Source: an uncultured Prochlorococcus sp.
Lineage (GTDB): Bacteria; Cyanobacteriota; Cyanobacteriia; PCC-6307; Cyanobiaceae
Assembly (NCBI GenBank): GCA_902539115.1
Contig: CACBHP010000004.1
Coordinates: 1-64,000 of the forward strand
Direction of reading: 5' to 3'
DNA: 64,000 nucleotides
A program made the translations under genes and the position numbers. Under the pieces are notes generated by a model. The model was not told where the DNA came from. It saw only the letters and a list, made by a program, of their open reading frames with translations, and did not search any database. Positions 1 through 10,001 of this stretch are shown one piece after another. How positions within the stretch are numbered: position 1 is the stretch's first letter; every line of letters begins with the position of its first letter.

Positions 1-950
1 ACACGATCAGCTCCCCATCTTTTCTTGAAACTTGCAGCAAATTTCTTAGACGCAGGGGTATCAATTGACATCATGTAATTCCAAGCACCGTAGTGACCTT
101 CAAGGAACTCAGGACCAATTGTACTAATCTCTTCTTCAGCAATTGAATAGTTCATTACGTAGTAACCACTTGAAGGTGTGATACCTGCGTCTTGAATCTG
201 TTTGAAGAATGCCACGTTCTGGTCACCATTAAGTGTGTTAATGATTATTCCACCTTCAGGCAGCGCCTTCTTTATTTTTGAAATAATTGGTGCAACTTCA
301 GTATTTCCTAATGGAAGGTAATCTTCTCCAACAACTTTACCTCCTAACTGTTTTACCTGAGCTTTTGTAATTGTGTTTGAAGTTCTTGGGAAAACATAAT
401 CAGAACCTACAAGGAAAAAATCTCCACCAGCTGCTGGAGAACGCTTATACATGAAATCTGTAGCGGGTTCTGACTGTTGGTTTGGTGTAGCTCCTGTATA
501 GAATATGTTGTTAGAACATTCTTGGGCTTCATATTGAATTGGGTAGTAAAGGAAAGCATCCTTTGATTCATAGACTGGTAACATTGCCTTTCTGCTTGCA
601 GATGTCCAACCACCAAATACGACAGGAACTCCGTCTTGGTCTATAAGTTTCTTAGATTTTTCAGCAAAAGTAGGCCAGTCAGATGCACCATCTTCAACAA
701 TGTATTCTATTTTGTAGCTTTTGCCGCCAACTGTTACACCACCAGCAGCATTTATCTCTTCAATAGCCATTTTTTCAGTATCAACAAGTGTTGATTCAGA
801 AATCGCCATTGTTCCAGATAACGAATGCAAAATACCTACGGTTACTGTGTCATCGAAACTTCCGGAGGTTCCACCTCCACCGCATGAAGTTGCTGTGACC
901 GCAAGTGAGGCAGTAGCTAATCCTGCCAAAATACGCCTTGAAATTCTCAT
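1..950 (-). CDS. urtA: Urea ABC transporter substrate-binding protein UrtA (3' end outside window)
   Basis: UrtA is the extracytoplasmic receptor of the UrtABCDE high-affinity urea transporter. Reading from the ATG at 948-950, the product begins with a twin-arginine-like MRISRR start, a hydrophobic stretch and a Cys at residue 23 followed by GGGG, which suggests a lipoprotein anchor. The body carries the family's receptor features, for example the [15 protein letters not shown] segment after the signal peptide. About 316 residues are visible of roughly 420-430 usual; the C-terminus and the remaining urt genes lie left of the window. The gene follows ureG on the same strand, separated by a 128-bp gap that holds its own NtcA-type promoter. 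I am confident of the family; the related amide-binding receptors are the only realistic alternative. Confidence 0.93.
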   Translation of the reverse strand, partial: MRISRRILAGLATASLAVTATSCGGGGTSGSFDDTVTVGILHSLSGTMAISESTLVDTEKMAIEEINAAGGVTVGGKSYKIEYIVEDGASDWPTFAEKSKKLIDQDGVPVVFGGWTSASRKAMLPVYESKDAFLYYPIQYEAQECSNNIFYTGATPNQQSEPATDFMYKRSPAAGGDFFLVGSDYVFPRTSNTITKAQVKQLGGKVVGEDYLPLGNTEVAPIISKIKKALPEGGIIINTLNGDQNVAFFKQIQDAGITPSSGYYVMNYSIAEEEISTIGPEFLEGHYGAWNYMMSIDTPASKKFAASFKKRWGADR

Positions 951-999
951 GAATTAGGATAAATTAGGTAATTGACCCTCATTAGGGGGATAAAGTAAA

Positions 1000-1040
1000 A
1001 GTTATTAACGAGTGAGAATTCGTTTTGTATCAGTCGTAAC
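1000..1040 (-). promoter_or_regulatory. NtcA-activated promoter of urtA
   Basis: On the minus strand, GTTACGACTGATAC (1027-1040) matches the NtcA site GTA-N8-TAC with one substitution in the first half-site. It is followed after 21 nt by TAACTT (1000-1005), which fits the TAN3T -10 box of NtcA-activated promoters. The arrangement puts NtcA in the class II position near -41, in place of a -35 box. Predicted transcription starts about 40-45 nt upstream of the urtA ATG. The glnA site at 45962-45975 has the same outer bases. Confidence 0.72.
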
Positions 1041-1078
1041 TTTTTGTTGAATCCAATATATTAGTGATGAACATTTTT

Positions 1079-1690
1079 CTAGTTTCGATTGTTTGGTATT
1101 TGTGATTCTAAAAATTGAGTTATTTCTTCAACTCCCATACCGCTACTAAGGTTGGTAAAAAACCAAGGTTTCCCTTTTCTCATAAATTCCGTATCACTTT
1201 TCATAATATTTAAATCTGCACCAACCATATCTGCTAAGTCAATTTTGTTTATTAATAATAAATCTGATCTTGTTATCCCTGGTCCCCCTTTTCTAGGGAT
1301 TTTGTCTCCTGCAGATACATCAATCACGTATATTGATAAATCTACCAGTTCTGGACTAAAACTAGATGCTAAATTATCACCTCCACTTTCTACAAAAACA
1401 AAATCTAAAGGATTATATTTATTTTCTAAATCTAAAACTGCATTTTTATTTAAGGAACAATCCTCTCTTATAGCTGTATGAGGACAACCTCCTGTTTCTA
1501 CACCAATAATTCTTCCTTCCTCTAAAACTTTTTTATTTATTAGAAAGTTAGCATCTTCTTTGGTATAGATATCATTGGTAACAACTGCTATCTCATAATT
1601 TTTTTTCAGGCTTAAGCATAGAATCTCTACTAATGCAGTTTTTCCTGAACCTACTGGCCCAGCAACCCCTACTCTCAATTTGCTGCTCAT
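1079..1690 (-). CDS. ureG: Urease accessory GTPase UreG
   Basis: UreG is the SIMIBI-class GTPase that powers nickel delivery to apo-urease together with UreD, UreF and UreE. The 203-residue product is the usual length. It has the P-loop GPVGSGKT at residues 11-18, NDIYTKEDA near residue 40, the nickel-binding [11 protein letters not shown] motif near residue 68, ESGGDNL near residue 102 and the base-specificity motif NKID. It lies 3 bp downstream of ureF on the minus strand, so ureE, ureF and ureG form one unit transcribed away from ureDABC. Confidence 0.97.
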   Translation of the reverse strand: MSSKLRVGVAGPVGSGKTALVEILCLSLKKNYEIAVVTNDIYTKEDANFLINKKVLEEGRIIGVETGGCPHTAIREDCSLNKNAVLDLENKYNPLDFVFVESGGDNLASSFSPELVDLSIYVIDVSAGDKIPRKGGPGITRSDLLLINKIDLADMVGADLNIMKSDTEFMRKGKPWFFTNLSSGMGVEEITQFLESQIPNNRN

Positions 1691-1693
1691 AAA

Positions 1694-2380
1694 TTAATTT
1701 CTAAAAAGTTTTGTATAAAGGTCATTATGATTTTGTTGTGCCATATTTAAACCTACATTGCCAAAATAGATGTCATCAATTTCTTTGTCCATAATTTCTA
1801 TAGAAACTTTTGAAATTATTTCTAATAAGTCTCTCTGAATTAATTGTGCTTTTGTTGACCCAACAGGAATAATTCTTAATGCTGCACTAATTTGGTTTGC
1901 ACTCCAAGCGTAGAAAAAATTCTCAACCATTTCTAACTTCGTAATTTCAAAACAATAACAAGCCCAACTCCACGCTAATGACCAGGAGCTTTTTTTATTA
2001 TTTTCATATAGATATTTAAATCCAAATTCTTTGGTTAAATCAAAGAGAGATTTTGCCATTTGAATTTGTTGTTCTCTCATTTCTACAGAGTCTTTTGATG
2101 AAAGTATCCACTTATCCAAACTCAATAGCTTTTGCATATTACTTTTTAAATTTTTGCTGTCGTTTATCTCATTGAAAATATCAAAAAAATCTAGTAAAAG
2201 TCTTGCATCTAGTCTGATCTGGCCAATTTTTAGTTCGCTTATGATTAATTCTTTTACCGAATTTGAGTCATTTAAATTTTTATTATGAAGATAACTCTCC
2301 ATTCCTTCCGAATAACAAAATCCGCCAACTGGTAAGTTAGGACTTATTAATAAATATTTTAATAAGTGACTTTTACTCAT
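1694..2380 (-). CDS. ureF: Urease accessory protein UreF
   Basis: UreF is an all-helical scaffold that joins UreD and UreG in the urease activation complex and gates nickel transfer. The 228-residue product has the recognisable PNLPVGGFCYSEGMES start and a helical body containing RIIPVGSTKAQ, which is typical of the family. It overlaps the end of ureE by 8 bp and precedes ureG by 3 bp, indicating translational coupling in ureEFG. No unusual features are seen. Confidence 0.95.
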   Translation of the reverse strand: MSKSHLLKYLLISPNLPVGGFCYSEGMESYLHNKNLNDSNSVKELIISELKIGQIRLDARLLLDFFDIFNEINDSKNLKSNMQKLLSLDKWILSSKDSVEMREQQIQMAKSLFDLTKEFGFKYLYENNKKSSWSLAWSWACYCFEITKLEMVENFFYAWSANQISAALRIIPVGSTKAQLIQRDLLEIISKVSIEIMDKEIDDIYFGNVGLNMAQQNHNDLYTKLFRN

Positions 2381-2828
2381 GACTATGGGCTCCTCTTTCC
2401 GGGAAAAACTTTTTCTTGGTATTTTTTATATCAACTTTAAAATTAAGAAGCATATTTTCAATAATATAATCACTTTTCGTTAGTAGAATGCCTTCTTCGA
2501 TTTCTACTTCTACATGTCTATTTCCTAGATGATAAGCAGTTTTAATAAGTTCAATCTTAGAATTTGAACTTATTTCAATTAAATTTTCTGTTTTGGCAAT
2601 TATCTCTACATAAAAATTGGACTCATTAGTTAAAAGAATATCTCCATCATTTAATTTGCCCTCTCTAGGTAATTGTAAGATTATTTCTTGATCACAATCA
2701 GTTAATCTTTTACCCCGTAAGATTCTTCTTTCATCTGAACTTAGAGTAAGTTTTAAAAATGCACCTAATATCGGTTTTTCCTTAATCCAATCAGTTACAA
2801 CTATTTGTTTATTCATTTTCATAATCAA
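2373..2828 (-). CDS. ureE: Urease accessory nickel metallochaperone UreE
   Basis: UreE carries nickel to UreG during urease maturation. The 151-residue product has an N-terminal domain with RGKRLTDCD and a C-terminal domain with the conserved LGNRHVEVEI segment, whose His is the interfacial nickel ligand of the family. The tail ends HSHE, much shorter than the His-rich tails of some enterobacterial UreE proteins. Three in-frame ATGs lie close together at the 5' end (2828, 2822 and 2816); the longest is reported, and MNKQ at 2816 is also plausible. The gene is divergent from ureD across a 42-bp gap. Confidence 0.9.
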   Translation of the reverse strand: MIMKMNKQIVVTDWIKEKPILGAFLKLTLSSDERRILRGKRLTDCDQEIILQLPREGKLNDGDILLTNESNFYVEIIAKTENLIEISSNSKIELIKTAYHLGNRHVEVEIEEGILLTKSDYIIENMLLNFKVDIKNTKKKFFPERGAHSHE

Positions 2829-2870
2829 AATTTTTGGTTACTTTAATTTAGTAATTAAAGAAAACAATTT

Positions 2871-3773
2871 ATGATTAAAAATCCTTGGGAAGGTAATTGT
2901 TTCTTAAATTTTTCCAATAATAAATCAAGTTTAGGAAATGTTGATAAAACAATCTTTAAATCTAAATCAACTTCTCCTTATAAGTTATTAAAGTCTACTC
3001 ATGATCAAGAGGGCAGGTGCATTTTACCTGTTCTTCATACAGCAGGGGGATTGGTTGGAGGAGATTTACTTGAATTTGAAGTAAATCTTGAAAAAAACTC
3101 TAAGGTTTTGTTGACAACTTCTTCAGCTCAGAAAGTGTATGGATCTGTTGGAAGATCTAAAATTAATCCAAAAGGAATTTTTTCAAAGCAAAAAAATCTT
3201 ATAAATATTCTTGATAATTCTCATTTAGAATATCTCCCCCAAGAAACAATTATCTTTGCAAATGGTTTATATGAACAAAAGTTTAAAATATCTATTTCAG
3301 AAACTTCAAGTTTTTTATTTACGGATTTAATAAGACTTGGAAGATCTTCTTCCGGAGAATCTATAGAGAGCGGAGTTTTTAGGTCTAAATTAGAAATTAT
3401 AAGAAATAATGATTTATATGATGATTGGGAATATGTTGATCAAATTGAATTATCTAAGGTAAGTTATGAGGCAAAGTCAGGCATGGATTACATGCCCGTT
3501 TTTGGATCATTAATTTGGATTAGCGAAAAAGATTTTTCCAAGTCAAAAATAAATAATCTTGTGGGAAATATAAAAAATATTTTCAATGAAACTGAAAATA
3601 ATTTATCTATAGGAATCCTTGAAAATGGAATCTCTGTAAGATTCCTAGGTCGTTCTTCTCAGGATGCTAGGAAATGTTTTTTTGGTATTTGGAAACAAAT
3701 TAGGTCTGTTTGTGGATTTTCTGAGCCAAAATATCAAGGTGTATGGCCTTTACAAGATTCTATGAATTATTAA
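2871..3773 (+). CDS. ureD: Urease accessory protein UreD
   Basis: UreD (UreH) binds apo-urease directly and provides the channel through which nickel reaches the active site. The 300-residue product has the conserved [11 protein letters not shown] segment near residue 60, then [11 protein letters not shown], and [16 protein letters not shown] in the middle. It is the first gene of ureDABC and diverges from ureE. The very short shared intergenic gap must contain both promoters, or one of them must lie inside a coding region. Confidence 0.94.
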   Translation: MIKNPWEGNCFLNFSNNKSSLGNVDKTIFKSKSTSPYKLLKSTHDQEGRCILPVLHTAGGLVGGDLLEFEVNLEKNSKVLLTTSSAQKVYGSVGRSKINPKGIFSKQKNLINILDNSHLEYLPQETIIFANGLYEQKFKISISETSSFLFTDLIRLGRSSSGESIESGVFRSKLEIIRNNDLYDDWEYVDQIELSKVSYEAKSGMDYMPVFGSLIWISEKDFSKSKINNLVGNIKNIFNETENNLSIGILENGISVRFLGRSSQDARKCFFGIWKQIRSVCGFSEPKYQGVWPLQDSMNY

Positions 3774-3823
3774 TTATGTTCATAAAGAACCTTTTTTAAG
3801 AATTTATAGATTAATTTTTTATT

Positions 3824-4126
3824 ATGCATCTTTCACCTCAAGAAAAGGATAAATTATTGATTTTTTCTGCTGCGCTCTTAGCTGAAAGAAGGCTTAGTCG
3901 AGGTCTTAAGCTTAATTATCCTGAAACAATTGCTTTTTTGAGTTTTCAAATTCTTGAAGGAGCTCGAGATGGAAAAAGTGTAAGTCAATTAATGTCAGAG
4001 GGAAATACCTGGCTTTCAAAATCACAAGTTATGGAGGGCATTCCTGAAATGGTTGATGAAGTCCAAATAGAAGCAGTTTTCCCAGATGGGACAAAGTTAG
4101 TTACTATTCACAATCCTATTAAATAG
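3824..4126 (+). CDS. ureA: Urease gamma subunit UreA
   Basis: This is the smallest of the three structural urease subunits. The 100-residue product has the standard length and the family signature from [14 protein letters not shown] through [11 protein letters not shown] to [21 protein letters not shown]. It lies 50 bp after ureD and 2 bp before ureB. Urease hydrolyses urea to ammonia and carbamate in the cytoplasm as an (alpha-beta-gamma)3 assembly. Confidence 0.97.
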   Translation: MHLSPQEKDKLLIFSAALLAERRLSRGLKLNYPETIAFLSFQILEGARDGKSVSQLMSEGNTWLSKSQVMEGIPEMVDEVQIEAVFPDGTKLVTIHNPIK

Positions 4127-4128
4127 TT

Positions 4129-4449
4129 ATGAGTAATTTAATTCCTGGCGAAATAATTCCTGAACAAGGTGACATAGAATTAAATCTTGGTAAGGAAGTT
4201 AAAACAGTAAAAGTTTCTAATTCTGGAGATAGACCTGTGCAAATTGGATCTCATTATCATTTTTTTGAAGCTAATAAGGCTTTAATTTTTGATCGAGAAA
4301 TAACACTTGGTATGCGTCTTAACATTCCTGCAGGAACAGCAATTAGATTTGAACCCGGAGATACAACTGATGTCAAATTAGTGCCATATACAGGTTTAAG
4401 AATTGCAAATGGTTTTAATTCATTGGTTAACGGTTCTTTAGATACTTAA
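4129..4449 (+). CDS. ureB: Urease beta subunit UreB
   Basis: This is the beta structural subunit of urease. The 106-residue product begins [17 protein letters not shown] and contains the family motif [18 protein letters not shown] and the [10 protein letters not shown] turn. It sits between ureA (2-bp gap) and ureC (4-bp gap). Separate gamma, beta and alpha genes are the usual bacterial arrangement, unlike the fused plant enzyme. Confidence 0.97.
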   Translation: MSNLIPGEIIPEQGDIELNLGKEVKTVKVSNSGDRPVQIGSHYHFFEANKALIFDREITLGMRLNIPAGTAIRFEPGDTTDVKLVPYTGLRIANGFNSLVNGSLDT

Positions 4450-4453
4450 AATT

Positions 4454-6163
4454 ATGTCCTATAAAATTGACCGAAATACTTATGCACAAACTTACGGACC
4501 TACTACCGGAGATAGAGTAAGGCTTGCTGATACTGAACTTTTTATTGAAGTAGAGAAGGATTTAACTACATACGGAGATGAAGTTAAATTCGGTGGAGGT
4601 AAAGTTATTCGAGATGGGATGGGACAGTCTCAAGTAAGAAGAGCTGATGGAGCAGTAGATACCGTTATAACAAATGCTTTGATCGTAGATTGGTGGGGAA
4701 TAATTAAGGCTGATGTGGGTATAAAAGATGGAATGATTTTTGAAATTGGTAAGGCTGGCAATCCTGATATACAGGATAATGTCGATATTATTATTGGTGC
4801 ATCAACAGAAGTAATAGCTGGTGAAGGCCATATTCTTACTGCAGGCTCAATAGATACTCATATTCACTTTATCTGTCCCCAACAAATTGAGACAGCACTA
4901 GCCTCAGGAATTACAACCATGTTGGGAGGAGGAACTGGACCTGCAACTGGCACAAATGCTACTACTTGTACTCCTGGTTCTTTTCATATTTCAAGAATGC
5001 TTCAATCTGCGGAAGCATTTCCTATGAATTTAGGTTTTTTTGGGAAAGGAAACTCAACAAACGAGAGCAATCTTATTGATCAGGTTGAAGCTGGTGCATG
5101 TGGATTGAAGCTTCATGAGGATTGGGGAACGACACCCTCAACAATAAATTCTTGTCTTAATGTTGCAGATATGTTTGACGTACAAGTATGTATTCATACA
5201 GATACTTTGAATGAGGCAGGCTTTGTTGAAGATACCATCAACGCTATTTCAGGTAGAACTATTCATACTTTTCATACCGAAGGAGCAGGTGGAGGTCATG
5301 CGCCAGATATTATCAAAATTTGTGGAGAAAAAAATGTTCTTCCAAGTAGTACTAATCCAACAAGACCCTATACGAGGAACACATTAGAAGAACATCTTGA
5401 CATGTTAATGGTTTGTCATCATTTAGATTCTAAAATCCCAGAAGATATTGCATTTGCTGAATCTAGGATAAGAAGAGAGACTATTGCTGCTGAGGATATC
5501 TTGCATGACATAGGTGCGTTTTCAATTATTGCTAGTGATTCTCAAGCTATGGGAAGAGTTGGTGAAGTAATTACAAGAACTTTTCAAACTGCTCATAAAA
5601 TGAAAGTCCAGAGGGGACCGCTATCTAAGGATTCTGATAGAAACGATAATTACAGAGTAAAGAGATATATTTCTAAAGTCACAATTAATCCTGCAATAGC
5701 TCATGGTATTGATAAACATGTTGGGTCTATAGAAAAGGGTAAAATTGCGGATTTGGCATTGTGGAAACCTTCCTTTTTTGCGGTAAAGCCTGAATTAGTT
5801 GTTAAGGGAGGATCTATAGTTTGGTCCCAAATGGGTGATGCAAATGCGTCAATTCCTACTCCAGGTCCTGTACATGGTCGCCCTATGTTTGCAAGTTACG
5901 GCCAATCTTTAATTAAGAGTTCTTTTACTTTTTTAAGTAAAAATTCAATTGATCAAAATATTCCAAATAAATTAGGCTTACAAAAGAAATGTATTGCTGT
6001 TGAAAATACCAGAAATATCAATAAATCACACTTAAAACTTAATAGTAAACTGCCTAATATTTCAGTTGATCCTCAAACTTATGAGGTTTTTTCTGATGGA
6101 GAACTTCTTACTTGTGAACCTCTTGATGAAGTCCCAATGGCTCAAAGGTACTTTTTACTTTAG
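4454..6163 (+). CDS. ureC: Urease alpha (catalytic) subunit UreC
   Basis: This subunit carries the dinuclear nickel centre. In the 569-residue product all expected residues are present: His136 and His138 (DTHIHF), the carbamylated Lys219 (GLKLHEDWG), His248, His274, the flexible-flap catalytic His322 (MVCHHLD) and Asp362 ([11 protein letters not shown]). This is the Klebsiella aerogenes numbering shifted by two. It closes ureDABC. Its stop region overlaps the convergent gpgS gene by 4 bp. The intact site and complete accessory set predict active urease. Confidence 0.98.
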   Translation: MSYKIDRNTYAQTYGPTTGDRVRLADTELFIEVEKDLTTYGDEVKFGGGKVIRDGMGQSQVRRADGAVDTVITNALIVDWWGIIKADVGIKDGMIFEIGKAGNPDIQDNVDIIIGASTEVIAGEGHILTAGSIDTHIHFICPQQIETALASGITTMLGGGTGPATGTNATTCTPGSFHISRMLQSAEAFPMNLGFFGKGNSTNESNLIDQVEAGACGLKLHEDWGTTPSTINSCLNVADMFDVQVCIHTDTLNEAGFVEDTINAISGRTIHTFHTEGAGGGHAPDIIKICGEKNVLPSSTNPTRPYTRNTLEEHLDMLMVCHHLDSKIPEDIAFAESRIRRETIAAEDILHDIGAFSIIASDSQAMGRVGEVITRTFQTAHKMKVQRGPLSKDSDRNDNYRVKRYISKVTINPAIAHGIDKHVGSIEKGKIADLALWKPSFFAVKPELVVKGGSIVWSQMGDANASIPTPGPVHGRPMFASYGQSLIKSSFTFLSKNSIDQNIPNKLGLQKKCIAVENTRNINKSHLKLNSKLPNISVDPQTYEVFSDGELLTCEPLDEVPMAQRYFLL

Positions 6164-7386
6164 AAGTTTTTAATTAATTCTTTTTCAGTTGTCTTTATAT
6201 CTTGTGATCCAGCAATTGCCAAATCTTCTTGTAGTTTGTTTTCGCAAGATAGAACTCTTGACCAACTTGGTAACTGCTTTGTCGTAGGGCAAGCTAAGTA
6301 ATCTTCTGTAGCAGGTCTCAATAGTTTCGCAAATTTTTGTACTGATAGCTCCTCTTCATGCCTATCGTATGGAAGTTGATTAACTGCTGAGTCTAATCCA
6401 AATTGTTTTACCCGATCTTCCCCAACTCTTTTGTAAAGAACTTCTAAGGTTGCTAGTTGAGTACTTGTTAAGGTCTCTGCTTGATGCTCCATGAGACCTC
6501 TTAAAACACTTGAAAGTATTTCTGTACACATTTTTTGCAATCCTTCTTTAGATGAATCACCAATATTTTTATGTTTATGATCAAACAAACCTAGGTCAAC
6601 TTGGGCTATTTTGGATGTTCTTACATTTCTATAAACCTCTGATAATAAACCTATCTCTAATCCCCAGTCACAAGGAATTCGTAAATTCATAGCAAGGTCT
6701 TTAGTGAAAGCAAACTCACCTGCCAATGGATATCTAAATGATTGAAGATATTGTAAAAAGGGACCCTTTCCTACCAACTGCTCAAGACTTGCCAATAAAG
6801 GACCAACAAATAATCTTGTTGCTCTACCTTGCAATTGATTGGTCTCTAAAGATAACCTGCTGTAAAAAGCCTTTACATATGATATTCCGTATGATTCATC
6901 AAGAAGCGGAAGTATCATTCTTGAAGGATACAAAGGACTAAAAGTTCTTATGTCAGCATCAAAAAGAGCAACAACTTCTGATTTTCTCGTCGCAACTCCG
7001 ATGCCTTGCCAGACAGCCCATCCTTTACCTGGAGTACCTAAAAGTTCCAATCCATTTTTTTCTTGGCTTTTTAATAGTTCTATTACAGAGGGGGAATTAG
7101 TCCATTGAACGTGAACTGGAAATGGCATTGAGTCAAAAAATGATTTTGCTGCTTTAACTTGCTCAACAGTTTTTGCAGAGAGAGCAATAACTAATTCATT
7201 TAAGCCTGTAAGGTCTTTTAAAACTTCTCTTATGTCTTTTAATGCTGGACGCTCAAACTCTTCATATAAGCAAGGTATTAAAATGCTAGTTGATCTTTTT
7301 TTAAGACTTCTGTTTAATTCTTTAAGTAAATTTCTTGTAACTCCATATTCATGTATTGTTGTGATTAACCCTTGTTGAAAGTCCAT
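6160..7386 (-). CDS. gpgS: Glucosyl-3-phosphoglycerate synthase (GT81)
   Basis: GpgS transfers glucose from a nucleotide sugar to 3-phosphoglycerate, the first step of glucosylglycerate synthesis. The 408-residue product has a GT-A fold start ([17 protein letters not shown], residues 35-51) and the metal-binding DAD at 143-145 inside [12 protein letters not shown]. It also has the family segment [28 protein letters not shown] split across the acceptor region. It diverges across 50 bp from the phosphorylase gene and lies next to gpgP and a glycerate kinase, which supports this assignment over the related mannosyl-3-phosphoglycerate synthase. Confidence 0.9.
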   Translation of the reverse strand: MDFQQGLITTIHEYGVTRNLLKELNRSLKKRSTSILIPCLYEEFERPALKDIREVLKDLTGLNELVIALSAKTVEQVKAAKSFFDSMPFPVHVQWTNSPSVIELLKSQEKNGLELLGTPGKGWAVWQGIGVATRKSEVVALFDADIRTFSPLYPSRMILPLLDESYGISYVKAFYSRLSLETNQLQGRATRLFVGPLLASLEQLVGKGPFLQYLQSFRYPLAGEFAFTKDLAMNLRIPCDWGLEIGLLSEVYRNVRTSKIAQVDLGLFDHKHKNIGDSSKEGLQKMCTEILSSVLRGLMEHQAETLTSTQLATLEVLYKRVGEDRVKQFGLDSAVNQLPYDRHEEELSVQKFAKLLRPATEDYLACPTTKQLPSWSRVLSCENKLQEDLAIAGSQDIKTTEKELIKNF

Positions 7387-7407
7387 TTTCTATTTGATGT
7401 GCAGAAT

Positions 7408-7419
7408 AGTATTAATACT
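7408..7419. promoter_or_regulatory. 12-bp perfect palindrome between gpgS and the GH13 gene
   Basis: AGTATTAATACT is a perfect 12-bp palindrome in the middle of the 50-bp gap separating the divergent gpgS and GH13_18 genes. The position would suit an operator controlling both. The region is AT-rich, so chance is a real alternative, and the half-site spacing does not fit NtcA. Confidence 0.3.
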
Positions 7420-7436
7420 TCGTTGATTTTTTCAAA

Positions 7437-9197
7437 GTGAAGCAAATTGATTCAGAGAAAAAATTAGATAGATTTAAAATTGATAAATTGTTAAAAACAA
7501 TTTATTCAAATAATACTACAGAAGAAATTAATTTTATTTCAAACCAATTATTACAGATTTTAGATGATTTCTCAGAGAAATCTGCTTATGAAGAAATAAG
7601 AGATAAAGAAAGGTGGAATGAATCTCATTCGGTTTTGATAACTTATGCAGATAGTATTTATAAAAATGGCGAGGCAACATTAATAACTCTTAGTGAGTTT
7701 TTAAGTAAACATTTTGGCAGTCTTTCTAAAGTTGTACATATTCTTCCTTTTTTGAAATCTTCAAGTGATGGAGGTTTTGCCGTCTCAAGTTATGATTCCT
7801 TAGAAGAAAAATTTGGTGGTTGGGATGATCTCAAAAGAATTTCAAAAAATCATGATTTGATGGCTGATTTAGTATTAAACCATGTCTCATCATCTCACCC
7901 ATGGGTTCAGCAATTTATTAAATCCCAAGAACCAGGTATATCAAATGTTTTTTCACCGAATCAAAATCTTGACTGGTCTAATGTAGTAAGACCAAGAAGT
8001 TCCTCTTTGTTTTCTCAAATAAATACTGAAGATGGCCCTAAACAAGTTTGGACAACTTTTGGGCCAGATCAAATTGATTTGAATTGGCATAATCCAAAAA
8101 TGACTCTTGAGTTCTTAAATTTAATTATTACTTATTTATCTAATGGAATTAAATGGTTCAGGCTGGATGCTGTAGGTTTTATTTGGAAGGAATCAGGGAC
8201 AACGTGCTTGCATTTATCAAAAGCACATTCAATTGTGAAACTCTTAAGAGTTCTTTTAAATAATCTTCTTGATGCTGGAGTTTTAATAACTGAAACTAAT
8301 GTGCCTCAGAAGGAAAATCTATCTTATCTGATTTCTGATGATGAAGCCCATATGGCATACAATTTTCCATTGCCTCCTCTTCTCCTAGAAGCAATTATTA
8401 CTTCAAGAGCTGATATTCTAAACTCATGGATTTTTGATTGGCCCATATTACCTGAAGATACTACTTTATTTAATTTCACTGCATCGCACGACGGTGTTGG
8501 GCTAAGAGCTCTTGAGGGTCTAATGAATGAGCAGAGAATTAAAGATTTGTTAATTAATTGTGAGAAAAGAGGCGGATTAGTAAGTCATAGACGGTTATCA
8601 AATGGTGATGATAAACCTTATGAATTGAATATTAGTTGGTGGAGTGCAATGGAAGACTCAAGTAGAGATGCTAAAAGATTTCAATATGAGAGATTTATTT
8701 TGAGTCAATTATTAGTAATGGCTCTGAAAGGGGTTCCTGCCTTTTATTTACCAGCATTACTAGCTTCAGAAAATGATATCAAAAGTTTTTCTATGACAGG
8801 TCAAAGAAGAGACCTAAATAGAGAAAAGTTTAAATCAGAAAATCTTTTAGCCGTTTTAAATAATCCTGAATCTAATGCTAATCAAAACTTAAAATATCTT
8901 CGTAATGCTATGGATGTCAGATCAGAATTAAAGCAATTTCATCCTTGTTCGGAAATGAAATGTTTGTCTAAAGGTAGAAGTGATATTGTTGTAATTAAAA
9001 GAAGTAAAGGTCCTGAGTCTGTTTTTGCAATTCATAATATGACTGAAAATAAAATTAATTATCAATTGAATGATAATGATCTACCAAAAATAATTGATAA
9101 TGATTTCAATACCCAAGATTTTTTAACATCCACTAAATACAATTGCAAAAATATTAGTCTTGATCCTTTTCAAGTAATTTGGCTTAGTGCTTTATAA
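7437..9197 (+). CDS. GH13_18 phosphorylase, probable glucosylglycerate phosphorylase
   Basis: This is an alpha-amylase-clan enzyme of the sucrose-phosphorylase subfamily. In 586 residues the clan motifs are intact: DLVLNH (144-149), RLDAVGFIW with nucleophile Asp244, TETN with acid/base Glu286, and HDG at 351-353. The stretch following the nucleophile, WKESGTTCLHL, resembles characterised glucosylglycerate phosphorylases more than sucrose phosphorylases. That would mean cleavage of glucosylglycerate by phosphate into glucose-1-phosphate and glycerate. The start is GTG. The next two genes are gpgP (2-bp gap) and a glycerate kinase, which fits that substrate. Sucrose phosphorylase is the main alternative. 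Confidence 0.8.
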   Translation: MKQIDSEKKLDRFKIDKLLKTIYSNNTTEEINFISNQLLQILDDFSEKSAYEEIRDKERWNESHSVLITYADSIYKNGEATLITLSEFLSKHFGSLSKVVHILPFLKSSSDGGFAVSSYDSLEEKFGGWDDLKRISKNHDLMADLVLNHVSSSHPWVQQFIKSQEPGISNVFSPNQNLDWSNVVRPRSSSLFSQINTEDGPKQVWTTFGPDQIDLNWHNPKMTLEFLNLIITYLSNGIKWFRLDAVGFIWKESGTTCLHLSKAHSIVKLLRVLLNNLLDAGVLITETNVPQKENLSYLISDDEAHMAYNFPLPPLLLEAIITSRADILNSWIFDWPILPEDTTLFNFTASHDGVGLRALEGLMNEQRIKDLLINCEKRGGLVSHRRLSNGDDKPYELNISWWSAMEDSSRDAKRFQYERFILSQLLVMALKGVPAFYLPALLASENDIKSFSMTGQRRDLNREKFKSENLLAVLNNPESNANQNLKYLRNAMDVRSELKQFHPCSEMKCLSKGRSDIVVIKRSKGPESVFAIHNMTENKINYQLNDNDLPKIIDNDFNTQDFLTSTKYNCKNISLDPFQVIWLSAL

Positions 9198-9199
9198 AA

Positions 9200-9997
9200 A
9201 TGATAGAAAATTCTTCTATTTGGGTAGTAAGTGATGTAGATGGTACTTTAATGGATCACTCCTATGATTTGTCACCTGCTAGAGAAACTATAAAAAAACT
9301 ACAAAAATTATCTATACCCGTAATTCTTTGTACAAGCAAAACCGCTTCTGAAGTACAAGTTATTAGAAATGAACTTAACTTGACGGATCCTTATATTGTT
9401 GAGAATGGTGCGGCAATATATGGTGAATCACTTAAAGAATTAAATGGAGAAATTATTCTTGGAATAAATTACGAATCTCTTGAAGAAATCTTAAATTTTA
9501 TTTCTAATGAGATCGACTATAAACTTACTCCTCTTAATAATCTCACTGATCAAGAAGCCACTCAGCTTACAGGTTTAGAAGGCAACTCTTTGAACTTAAT
9601 GCGTGATAGGCATTGGAGCATGCCTTTTTTAAATCCGCCAAGTTATTTAGAAGAAAAAATTAATATCTGTTGTAGTAATTTGAATGTTGAAATTTTTAAG
9701 GGAAATAGAATGAGTCACTTATTATCTACAAAATCGAATAAAGGTAAAGCAATAAATGCTCTTAAAGAATATTCAAATAATCAAAATATTGAAATTATAG
9801 GTTTGGGCGATTCTCCAAATGATTTGCCTCTACTTTTAAACTCAGATATTAAAATTGTTATTCCTGGAAAAGATGGGCCTAACTTGAGCTTATTAGATAA
9901 ATTAAAAGATTTGGAATTTACTTTAGCTTCTGAACCTAATGGATATGGTTGGAAAAATGAAATCAATAAATTGATAAATCAGAGAGAATTAAGTTAA
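9200..9997 (+). CDS. gpgP: Glucosyl-3-phosphoglycerate phosphatase (HAD family)
   Basis: The 265-residue product is a HAD-superfamily phosphatase of the mannosyl-3-phosphoglycerate phosphatase type. Motif I is SDVDGTLMD with catalytic Asp12 and Asp14, motif II is the CTSKTASE region, a Lys lies in the STKSNKGKA segment, and motif IV is GLGDSPNDLPLL. It would dephosphorylate the GpgS product to glucosylglycerate. It follows the phosphorylase by 2 bp and precedes the kinase by 4 bp, so the three plus-strand genes are almost certainly one transcript. The exact substrate is inferred from context. Confidence 0.85.
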   Translation: MIENSSIWVVSDVDGTLMDHSYDLSPARETIKKLQKLSIPVILCTSKTASEVQVIRNELNLTDPYIVENGAAIYGESLKELNGEIILGINYESLEEILNFISNEIDYKLTPLNNLTDQEATQLTGLEGNSLNLMRDRHWSMPFLNPPSYLEEKINICCSNLNVEIFKGNRMSHLLSTKSNKGKAINALKEYSNNQNIEIIGLGDSPNDLPLLLNSDIKIVIPGKDGPNLSLLDKLKDLEFTLASEPNGYGWKNEINKLINQRELS

Positions 9998-10001
9998 AAA
10001 G

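Noticed and set aside
721-957. 78-codon plus-strand frame opposite the urtA signal-peptide region
   Set aside because: It is a shadow of urtA, whose N-terminus and lipoprotein Cys are clear on the minus strand.
2838-2854. Inverted repeat TTACT-N7-AGTAA between ureE and ureD, considered as an NtcA site
   Set aside because: The spacing and half-sites do not fit GTA-N8-TAC, and no TAN3T box lies at the right distance. It may be a chance AT-rich repeat.
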